A DNA stretch of 34,409 nt from contig NC_049983.1 of NCBI RefSeq assembly GCF_000003815.2, positions 22,248,651 through 22,283,059 of the forward strand, written 5' to 3'. The position numbers and the translations under genes were made by a program. Numbering within the stretch: position 1 is the stretch's first letter; each line of letters opens with the position of its first letter. Below the pieces are notes generated by a model, which worked only from the letters and a program-made list of their open reading frames with translations, had not been told where the DNA came from and ran no database searches. The DNA is from Branchiostoma floridae. Taxonomy: Eukaryota; Chordata; Leptocardii; Amphioxiformes; Branchiostomatidae. Of this stretch, positions 9,100 through 21,000 are shown piece after piece.

Positions 9100-12000
9100 G
9101 TGAGGCCGGGGCTTCTTCCTAAGTTGACATTAGACTGTAAACATAGTTCATCACCCTTTTCACATTACTAGCTAAGTCATTAAGGTATATTTTTGGTACT
9201 ACATTTTGTTGTCAAAATGTCAACGGAAATGCTATGTGTAGAACTACCCCATGCTTTTTTCATTGTACCTATATTTAATATCTCTTGTTGTAATTAACCA
9301 AGAGGTCACTTTCGTCTACATTTTGACGTAGAATTTTTAATCAGGCTGTGACAGAGCCAACCACAGACATGGATCTAAGATAGTCATTTCCGTAATTGTT
9401 ATGAGTAGATAACTTTATATTGCAAGACAAAGGCACGAATACCCCCAGAATGGCCTCAGCTTTCGATCGAACGATGATCGAACAGACAATCGTACGAAGA
9501 GTGTGGGCAGGGTGGGCCATAAAGTGCATGATACCAGTTTTCTTCAAGTTGACTGCACACTGCACTCTGGATAGAGGCAATATTACCTGGTATACATAGG
9601 CATGCAGCAATTGTGTGTTGGTGACTTTCTTTGAATAAAGTACACTATAATTATGAATGGTTGAATAGACTCGAATAGATGCATTCATACTGTATGGTGC
9701 CAGGCGCCAGGCATCTTGTGTACCGAGGAATGCATTTGAGGCCGCATTTTCACTTCACGTTTTTTCAGTTGGCGTGAATAGATATGCGCCTTGATACTGT
9801 TAACAAAGAACTTGTAAATACCGTACGTTAGATTTGGTGGAAGACGAAACTCATTTCATTGCAAACTGCCCATTCTATGATTAAGAAAGAAAAGGGCTCT
9901 TAAAAGAAGCAACCAAATTTTATCCGACTATCTCCACTTTTACAGACAAAAAGAAAACTACTCTTTTAACGTCGTAAACCCACACATTACAGAAAAAGTG
10001 GAATATTTCGTCTTCCANNNNNNNNNNNNNNNNNNNNNNNNNNNNNNNNNNNNNNNNNNNNNNNNNNNNNNNNNNNNNNNNNNNNNNNNNNNNNNNNNNN
10101 NNNNNNNNNNNNNNNNNACCATCAATTGTCTGTCTTTTCTTTTGTCATCTGCAATTAGCCCTCGGGCAAGAATTTGCAATAAACGTATTATAAAACGTTA
10201 ACGGGTACTGCCTGTGCGACGGCTGCACTTCCATGACCTCCGCTGGGGTCAAATAAATGTGGCGTCTATAAAAGAATGAGCCGGAAAATATATGGCTATA
10301 TATGGTCATATATTTTCAGATATTTGGTAGACTGTACCCTGAACTACAACTTGTTTATTAAATTCTTGTAAATTGTTTATGCATATACTTTTTGAGACGT
10401 CGAACCTCCTCACTTGATGTAAATCCCCAAACTGTGTTCTGAGACCTCAATGGGAAGGGAGTATAAGCCTTATATCAGTGTCCTGTATCATGTATGTTTT
10501 CAAAACTGTCCAACAGACATAACTTTGGTAAAATAGGTGAAAAATGGTTACCACTGAGTATTTCTTGCCGACGGTATATCTTAATCATTTGTACAGGTTT
10601 CGATACGAACTGCATACTGAGTGAAGGAGCTTCAGTATATGACGGGTCCTGTTCTGTCACAGTAGACATCCACGAGGGCATTCGTGGGTACGTACGTTTT
10701 AGACCTGTAGTCGGCACTAGGCTGGTACAAACGTCACTCTACAGAGCGATGTCAAGCATGAATTTGTCTAAGTTACAACAATTTTCTTCAATCAATGACT
10801 GTTTTTGTCAAGGTACAGTACATACCTCCCAAANNNNNNNNNNNNNNNNNNNNNNNNNNNNNNNNNNNNNNNNNNNNNNNNNNNNNNNNNNNNNNNNNNN
10901 NNNNNNNNNNNNNNNNNNNNNNNNNNNNNNNNNNNNCTCCCGCCTCCTTGCGGAGAAGGGGTAGGTAGCACTTGGGCAGCTCCTAACCCTCAGTCCGGTT
11001 CAACTTGGCCCCCTCTAGCTGGATGTGGATGGCCTCCTTAATCTTTCTGTGTGCATTGCGTGATTCTAAATCAATAATGTCTATGTTGTCCGAGATGGGC
11101 TTAGTCATTGATTGAAGAAAATTGTTGTAACTGTATGCATACGTGACTGATGAACCTCTTCAAAGACTTTGTCTAAGTTGTCATACATTTCAGTATCTCT
11201 AGTGAAATTGTCAATAAAAGTCAACCTTCTCCAATATATTGCCTCTTGGTATCTACAACAGAACAGACAGAACGCTTTCGAAAGAACCATTGTGAAGGGC
11301 ATGTTTAACGGTGTATCTCTATTACATTTCGTTTTGTTCCCCTCAGGAGTACTTGGAGCGTTGGTTCGAAACAATTTAACGTAGAAATGCTGTTTATAAT
11401 TTTCGATGTGGTCTATTTCAGAATGGATGATCCTCTTCAATTTCTTCGTAGCAGTAACGTCACTTTACATTCCGCGGTGTCATACGCATGCGAAGGCATC
11501 GTCGATGTAAGTATGCTTGCTATCCACATGTATATTAATATATTAGTATGTATCTATCTATATGGGTTCTCTCTCTCCACATGTATTCATATATAGATAT
11601 AATGATAAATAGATAAACATCTGTTTACAAAGTCATAATGAATTTTGATAATAACTATGACTGAAATAGGACTATTGAATTCATTTGATGTTGAGAAAAG
11701 TAACTTCAAATATCAAATTTGACACATTATGTTGGCATGTGGAACGGCTTAACGTTATAAACTTATATATATACCGAATGATCGAGACGTTTTTTCAGGC
11801 TTCGCTGTCGTGGATCTTCACGGAGAACGGTTTCACCATCTATGAAAGCATCATCACGTTTTGGTCCAATGGCGAGCCTGTCCCGGTGGACAGTATGGAC
11901 CTGTACCTACCCGAGAAGACCATGCCACTTGGAGTCTTTCCTCTACAGGTATAAGGAGCAATGATTTACTATAGATTAGTACTTTTTACTTTGTACTAAC

Positions 12001-15000
12001 ATTAACAGCTGTGGTTGACAGAATAGTAGACTCACTGGTACACCAAGACAAGCAAGAGTTGGGCGACCTCACCCCTCCATGACATATCTCTTGTGACTTT
12101 GTACATTTCTTGCTATATCGACTAAGAAGCCGTGATGATATAGGCTACTATGTACTCTAGCTAGAATCTAAGATGTTCATTTAAGTTCTTGTGCGTCTTT
12201 TTTCCGGTCAACTCCAATGATTCCTCATTTGAACCAGGAACATAAATGTCAGCTTATGTCATGCCTCAACAAAATGGATAACGTCTACAATTTCGTCATC
12301 AAACGCGATTTTACATTGAATCATTGGCATTGATGCATCATCTTATCATCTTTTTAGCCTTCATTTCAATTCATTTCATTTTATTTTATATTATTCTATG
12401 TTACAGCTGAGCGTTACTATGACTACGACTTCTGTACCGCGCGTCATCGTCGGAGCTCTTCAGACCTGGGTCCAGTTCCTCCCGCTGCCGATCATTGCTC
12501 TACACGGGGTTATTCGCACTGATCGGCCTGTGCACTCGATGTCAACAAACCATCTGGGTTTTTATGTCTACACCTGGGAGTCCTATGATCAGGAGGGACT
12601 GGTTGATGCCAGTGATTTCAGCTCCAGCTGGACGTGTGAACCGGTCAGGCTGCCGGATCCGGGTAAGCCCATTTCTGCAGCCGTGTGATGTTATTTCAAC
12701 AAATCACTGATCGTGTCGATGATCCATAGAGCATAGCTTTATTGCACAACAATTGTACGGGGTACAAAGTATGGCATCTACATAACTACAGTTCTATAAC
12801 TTAACGCTTATCTAACTAATACAGAAGCTGTAGTATGGGATAAGTTTCTTACAATCATTGGAGGCTGTTTCAATCATTGGAGGAATTTCTAATGTCTAAA
12901 CCTTCTTTGATATATATAGATTTCATAGATGATGAAATGCAATTGAGCAAAATGATTTGGGGCCCGGGCGTGTAAGGTTGGTACTACAGCAGAACAGTTT
13001 AGGCATCTTTTCACATGAAAATGCTATAGTCTTGATTTTTGAGTGGCAAATAACTTATAAGGCCAGAAAAAAAGTTGTTCAGGTTTGGGCCCCTGGCAGG
13101 TTACTCTGGAACTGCACGAATGTTTTTTTTGCTGATACAGTGGAGCCTAAGCAGCAAAAAAATCGACGAAGAAAAATCATTTGATAAAGATCAGTACTGT
13201 AATGCTACAATACGATTCATACGTATCACGGATGAGTTCTGTATAGTCTGAACTTCTCCTAATTCATGGACAAAGTGCGATATGATAGTGTTACCTAGCC
13301 TAAGTATCATCCTCCGTAGTGACCACTGGCTCACGACTTTCGCTTGCTAATCACGGAGTTATAGCAAACGAAAGTCGTGAGCCAGCGGTCACTACGGAGG
13401 ATGATACTTAGGTTAAGTGTTACCATAGACTATAAGTTGATTTGGACTGCGACGAAGATATGACACTTGTTATCTAATGGCATAAAGGAAGATATGAATT
13501 TTGCAGCCCTCTTCAGCACGCCGTCAGTCTGTAACTCCATCTATGGCCCTGTCACGGAGGAGGCTCCTGGACACTTCTACCTGCGTCGCAACACTGATCG
13601 CATGTTCAACATCACTTTCGTGTTCACGTTTGAGGTCAGGGCGACGGGACGTGAACCTGCGTATGCCTCCATGTATGTCCACACTCCGGAAGTACTGTGG
13701 GGAAGGATCTTCACGGTCAAGTGAGAAATTACATTTAGTTAAATCCACATATTCGTCATACGTTTTGACTATCCACCACAGGTCTGCGCGTATTGGTATA
13801 TTAAGCTGGAGAAAAGTTCAATTTCGAAATTGCTCTAAATTACTATTCCATCAATCCTTCTTGTTTCTTGTATTACCACATCAAATAAGCATTACTGTGA
13901 AATAAAGTGATAAGTGCAATAAACTAAGCTTAAAATTGGCTTAAAGATATAGGCCTGATTGCCATGTTGCAATGAATGTGGAAGGAAGAGATTTATCAGC
14001 AAAAACCGGGTTGGAGTTGCATTCGTCTCTCAGATCTTAGGACGTAAAATGCGGGTCCCGTGTTAATTCGAGGAGGTGCCTAGAGCACATCACAAAAGCC
14101 TCATTACTCAAATGGCATTACTACAAGGTGAATTATTATTATTTCCATTCCACCTCAGATGTATCAAAAACTGCATCCCAGAAATTTTCAACGTGCATGA
14201 AATGCTGCACCTCTCACCGGTGTTCAATTATAGAGCCGAGTGGAGCTTAGTGGAGGCACCGGCAGAGTTTCCAGGTCTCGACTGGACTAACAACGTCACC
14301 GAACTGTCGGATAGAGTGCTTAAAGTGCGAGAGGGCGTCTTTTGGGTAGGTAATTAATAAAGTGGTGGGCTCTATCTGGTAGTGCGGCAAGCCGCTGATT
14401 GTAGCATCCGTGATCATTATCAGTCTAGTCCTTCGTATCTGCCATGTAGATAGTATTAGTAATTAATCTTGCTACATCGGCTATCTCATTGCAGCTTATC
14501 ATTGCACATCATCTACACGCTAGTTTTGTTTAGAGCAATTGAATTGGGGGGGGGGGCTCCTAAATATCCACATGTACTTTCGGGCGTGTGCCTGTTTTCT
14601 TGCAAGAGTATGTGATGACAGTTCTGCGAGAGCAGCTCTGCTTGTACGTGGCATGAGGTGATTTGCCCTTCAATCAGAGCTCTCTCCAGGACCCGTACCT
14701 CCATCCCAGGACGGAAATTTGCTTCTTGGGACGGACAAAAAGTTTACCCCCTTCATAAAAACATGCCTTACATGTGAACTGCAAGTTACTTTAACACGAC
14801 AGATTTAACAATGACGAGTAACAACATTAGCTCCCGTGTCTGGGGAAAGCCATACCCCAGGCACGTTAAAGAACCCGCCACACGTGCGATGGTGCGGTGT
14901 GAGTGGTCAAAACCTACAGTACCTTGGCCGCACCTGGGGCGATTACTGCTCGCTCCAGACACTTGCGACAGTCGTATTGAGGTCACCTGAGTGGCGCCGA

Positions 15001-18000
15001 ATGGCAGCTCGCTCCAGACCTTGCGATTTAGCCCCGCCTATTGTAAGCTCCTCGCAATTCAGCCCCTGGCTGCAAAGAGTGAGTAGTCTGCCCACCCAAC
15101 AACTATAACTATAACGGAAAAATTCAAAGCTGGAGACAGCTCAGCCTACGGCGCTAAAAAATTTCTTACGTGTGGCTATTACACACCATAGGTGCGCGGA
15201 TACTACACAATCAGGGTTACAAGCTTCATGAACCCCACCGACCCCACAGTGTATTCTGAGTATAGATTCAGAGTCCCTAGCCCGCCGACGCTGAAATCCA
15301 GCCGGCACACCATCTACGATCTGCCCTCCGACATCTGCTACATCAGTCCCGTCGATGGAACGTCTTTGGCTGATAAATTCTGCATCATATGCGAAGGTAT
15401 ACGATTTAACTTACATCCTATCAATCCTGAAAACTTAGCTTATATACGAGAATAGTTTCATGTGATGTTTGTTGGACCGGTCAGGAAAAACCGGACCTGC
15501 AAAACATCAGGGGACCGGATGTTGGGCGGATTCGAAAATGAACAAATTATACCGGCAGGCGTTCAATTGTTTTGGGGCTTTCATGTCAAAGCAAACAACA
15601 AGAGCGAAGTAGAGGAGAGTTTAAAGTCATGTTTATCAAGTTTCCACAGTCAAACGAGGTCTCTAGTGTTGTTTACATGAAGATAGGATTTTAAAACGCC
15701 AATGAACGTCGAATACTCCACCTAACAGAATCCTTTGTTAGTGAAATAGACCATTGAGTATAATAAGTTCACAGATAATTAGGTCCAGGTTCGTACCTGG
15801 ACCTGATCCTCTGGATTGGACCGTACCTGTACCGTACCTGTACCTGTACCGTACCTGTACCTGTACCTGTACCTGTACCTGTACCGGTACCGGTACCCCT
15901 AGTTGTGTGTAAAGGACTTTGTTAACCACTATTCAACCTTTGTGCATTTTTTAATTTGCTTCAGAGTTCGTTGACGAAAACAGGCCAGTTTACTACGAGA
16001 TGAAGTACCAGTTCGTACCGCATGGTGTGGACATTGCGGCATCCTATCCTCCGTCCAAGAGTGGAATCGAGATGGAGGTTTTTCGTGGTTGGGTAAGCAG
16101 CTCGTATGGAGACTGAGAAAGGGATACATCTCACAGTGCTTTTGTATAATATCTAAATCATTACGGTTCTATCATATAAAACGTTGATTTGATTATATGG
16201 ACGACTTTCCACAGTTTCCCCCATGAAAGCTCTCCACCATATTATAGACTTTTTGCATATGATCCTAACGAGTTAGTGGTTAAATCGTTTTTTCTAGTTA
16301 GCTGTACTTGTATTGAATTGTTCTGCTAGCTCAGTCTAGTGACGCTGAAGAAGAGTGATGGATGTCACTCGAAACGCCCGAAAGTAAATATCCGTTTTTA
16401 TCCAGTTGTAGAGATTGAATTGTATCTGAATATTGTTTACCTTGATGTCTAACCTTCATTAACATTTTATAAATCGTACAAATCAGCTGCTAAACGAGCA
16501 AATAAATACCGTGAATTGCAAAGAAAATATCGGAAAAGGGGCAATTCCGAGGTCAAAACAGATGTGAAAGAACAAGAATAAAGAATCTATTATTCGGTAT
16601 ACCTTATTTTGTGTGTTCAGTCATGTGTTCTCCCTTAGATTTCATGATGAAGGCAACTATTTGGCAAAACTTTTTTTTTTCATCCGTACGCTTTCATCAA
16701 TGAGGGGTTCCCAAAGTATGTCATCCATCTCATCAAATCTACCTGGCACCATCAAAGCCAAACTGATGGGATAGTTTTTGTCTCCTCTGTGAGTGATTAG
16801 GTCGGACGGAGTCCCATGATTGACCTGCCTGCGGGAAACATCACCATAGAGATCCGAGTCTTCACGGTTAGCGGTCTGCACACGGACTGGGTTTCCCCGC
16901 CACTGCAGGTAAGTAGAATCTGCAGTCAATACATGAAACAATGAGAGACGTACAGACGCAGGCCAACATGTGGACCGTTGGACCTGTTTTCTATTGAACA
17001 CCCTATAGGGCTTATTCACGTGACGTCATCACCCCTTGCTCCCGTGCGCCGCCATCTTGGGGTCCATGCGCTACACAGTACAGAGATGTACAGCGTGGGT
17101 CTCCAAGTGTCCGAAGAAAGTGAAGTGGGTTGCACGATGTTTGACTATACAAAGAGTCTACAACCTTAAATCTTATTTTCACTACATAAATCGGGTGGAA
17201 ATTACCCATTTTCCCATTATCAGTGAGGGAAAGTTTGACCCACTCGGGGTCCCCGCCTGAGCCGCGGCAACAGTGACAGTGGAGTATCAGTTGATAGTGA
17301 ATTTTGTGGATGAGCTGTGACGTTGTTGTTCACAGACACTGTGATAGCCAGTATTAACGTTAAATGGTGTACTTTTGTTTCATAGAAATTCTTCACAGAA
17401 CCTGGGAATATGTTCTTCCTATCATTTCGTGGCTTCGCTGTTTGTGCGGCTCTATTTTGTCCTTCCTGCTTTAGTGGAGTGTAGCAACGGTCCATGTACA
17501 TGTATTTACGTTGTGCCGGAGTAGTACCCAGTCCACCGTCGTTGAAAGTTATCTGACAAATCGTTTACTGTCTTGTTCAGATACAAAATTTGTACTACAC
17601 ACATTCGTTCTGAAAATTCTACCAGTAAGATGAGCTCTACTTATGGCAGAAACCCAAATTTGTTTCCGAGTCGTAGCACTAGTAACGTTACATGACTTCG
17701 TTCCCGTCCCGGCTTTGCTTGTTTGTTACACGAGAAACGCGAAACAAACTTAACTGTTTAAGTTACCCGATGTGTGTAGGCTTTACCAGTGCTAGACCAA
17801 CATCCCACCACAAGATAGCACACCCTGATTATGAACCTAAACGTTTTGAAGGGAAATTGTGCGTTGCATAAGAAATATTTTCAATTTTTACGGAGAGTTG
17901 CATGGCGACCCGCTGTGAGCCGCGCTCAAAGTGGACCCCAAAATGGCCGACACCGCTCGTTGCCATGGCGTCCGGAGGGTGGATCACGTGACTGAATAAG

Positions 18001-21000
18001 CCCTATATCTAGGGAACATTTGATTTTATCCGCAATGACGCCTACCTTTCAATCAAAAATGCAGCATCGGCCCAAATTGGATCTCGCCTCTTTCGCCCCA
18101 CGTAGCTAAACCGCTGTCTCTTCAGGCACGTTTGTACCCTTGTACAAATATTGAAAGCTATTATACTTGACGTTAATCTGATGTATTATTAACATGTTGT
18201 TTCTGTAGGTATTGCCTCCATCGAAGGATGGCGTGAGTGAATATGCAGCGATGTTCTTCGACTATCCAACAGGGCCGTTCTTCTTCCAGCTTTCCTTGGG
18301 GCAGAAGACGGGCGCCTTTTTGTCCTCTGTCGCTGTGGCTGCGGATATTGCAGCCCTGGCACTGGATGGAGAGAATGTCATGGAGGTATCAGGTTTCTAA
18401 TCAATACAGAGGACATGCTGATTTGCCAACAGTATACACTAGACTGTATGTTGATGTCAAAATTTTAGAAATCGTAATGTGAGTCGCAAGCCACCAATCT
18501 ACATTCCATGTTCATTGACAAGCTAAAGCAAATTTTGTCTACCGCATCTGTAAATAGAAGCAAACAAGTAGATACAACAAATAAATTACCTATTTATTGC
18601 AATTAAGTATATGTGAATATGTCAAAATTATATATTGTTTACAGCTTGTAGACCTGGCTATGGACGCGATGGCAAAAGTTGAGATAAACGATTTTGACAC
18701 GGTCAAAGGAGTGTCAACTACGATTCTACTGATCACCGCGGTACCGCATCACGTGTCAGCACAAGCTCAGGTTGGTATTGTTGGTATATTGTATTGCTAT
18801 TTGTGTATCAACTATTCACTAAACGTTAAAGTTTGGATATCGTTAAGCCTAATATAACAAAGCTAATTTCCTACTTTGGTGTGATATCAGACTTAATGAT
18901 AAAAAAGTTTCCTTGTTGGCCATATATTAGCATTCATTTGTACATTTCATCTACAGTCAAGTTTTCTCGTTTAAACCAGTTTTAACATTGTTACGTTCTT
19001 GATGAGTCTTATCCTTTGGAAAGGTACAAGGGGCATAAACCTAATTTTACTACGTTTGATTAGGTGATATCTAACTTGATTATTGAAGGTGTTTCGGTGT
19101 AATATAACCAGCTGCTGCCGCGCCGCGTGCCTACGAAGCTGGTGTGTTTCGCCGAACGGCGGTTATACCGGCTATATAGATACAGATACAGAAGAACGTT
19201 CCTTGTTATCCATATTAGTATTCAGAGGAACCTACAATCAATCGTCATCTTTAATCCAGTTTAAACATCTTGATAACGTTCATCTGTGTAAAAGGTACAC
19301 GGGGCGTCAGCTCTCAAGGCAGCCTTTAAGACGACCAGAAGGCTGTCAGGCAACTGGCAAGGAAACAGCTCCGAACTTTCCGTGGATGACGTGGACAACG
19401 CTGTGGTGCTCATGTTTACAGGTGACGTAATCAAACCAAACATAAACAGAGGCATCCAGGATTTTGTGCATGTTTGTTCCTCGTAGAATCATTCATCATC
19501 ATCGAATTAGCATTAGAGGTTCTTTACTTTTACAACTTCATTCACTTTAACCTGGGTATCATGCATATCGTACTAAAGGAGGATATATTGGAGCCAATGG
19601 TACTTAACTTGATCAGTAGCATTGATAACTTGGATAAAAATGCTAATTAAGCTTTCAAATACACATTTTGTTGTAACATACAAGTGTCTTTGTTGTTCAG
19701 GATCAGCCAAGCTGCTTGAAGCTTCAGAAACAATGGCTCAATCCGAGTTCAGAGATGGAAACAGCTACTCCAGCAATTTAGAAGCGGTGTGTGAACACGT
19801 TTGATATTTTGATAAGCCATATGCCATGACATCTTAATTTCGTTTCCAAGACTGGCATTCAATATTGAAGGTCTAACACTGTTACAGGTCCAATTCCAGT
19901 AGTTACTTTGGAATATTCTTCCTAGCAGAATGTACAAAACGACATTATTTTCACCAGCAATTTACATTGTCACGATTCATGGCACCTTTAGAATAAGAGA
20001 AGTACAAGCACCCTCTTTGAGGCTCTAGACGTGCTGGATGACATCTATTTGAATCCAGTTAAGAAAGACGTCATGGGGAACAAGAACTTTACACACTTGT
20101 CCATGTCTAAGGTATGATCCGGTCATTGACATTCTTCTTTAACGGCAAAATTGCTGTTGACCACACAAAATAGAAAAAGGGGATCTATAATAGTGGTGAC
20201 AGATTCCCATTGTAATGTCTGCATTTTGGAGAACCATTTCTTAATAATTTTCTATCCCAATGAGCAACGTTAACGCGAAACGGGTGTGGAGTAATATGGT
20301 CGATTAAGACTCACTGCAGCTGCATAGTATTCAGACCACTGCAACAGCAGAACACGTTGGACTACTACTAATATCGTCATGACTGTAGTGAAGGCCAGAT
20401 TTTTTTGTTCGAATGTCGAAGGAATATCTAGAGACAGAAATTGTATTATTGAATGCAAGTTAATCTGTGACGGTAGTCAACATTATGTTACAATTCTAGA
20501 CTTTATAAAGTTTAAAACTGTAACAAAAGAAACTGTATTCATACATGTAACACATCCCAACCAGCCTTTCTAACATTATAACAGGTGCACCTGACCGTGC
20601 AGCCTGAGGTTGCCGATGACTCCTCAGAGAAGCTGTACGAGGCTCCAGGAGGAAGCGACTCGCTCATCAGGGTCTCCTCCTTCTCATCACTGATGGCGGC
20701 AGGGTGTCCGGAGGGACAGAGTGTGGGGATACAGGTTGGCGCAATAAGTCATTGTTGGATCCTTTGAAATATTAGATGAGCGTGGTACCCTTTTGAAATA
20801 CACTGCCTAATGAAAGTTTAACTATAACTTTGGTAATACGCACCACACATAATGGTTCTCCGGATCAACATAGCAGATCACAGTACATGTGGGCGTTTGA
20901 TGAGCAGATCTTACGAAATGTCTTTAATATGTCATGAACACAAGCTATATGAGCACTGTTTAGTTTGGACAGACCACGCACAATGATAAGCCAGTATTCA

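Larger units (their letters stand above)
7860..12662. repeat. Right arm of the inverted duplication
   Basis: Partner of the left arm. It ends, as far as visible, at the end of exon 5; the following introns do not resemble sequence left of 234. It carries a LINE fragment, a Penelope-like remnant and two N gaps that the left arm lacks. Confidence 0.85.

Noticed and set aside
11105-11440. 111-codon open frame on the - strand
   Set aside because: It lies opposite exon 3 and intron 2, with no family features.
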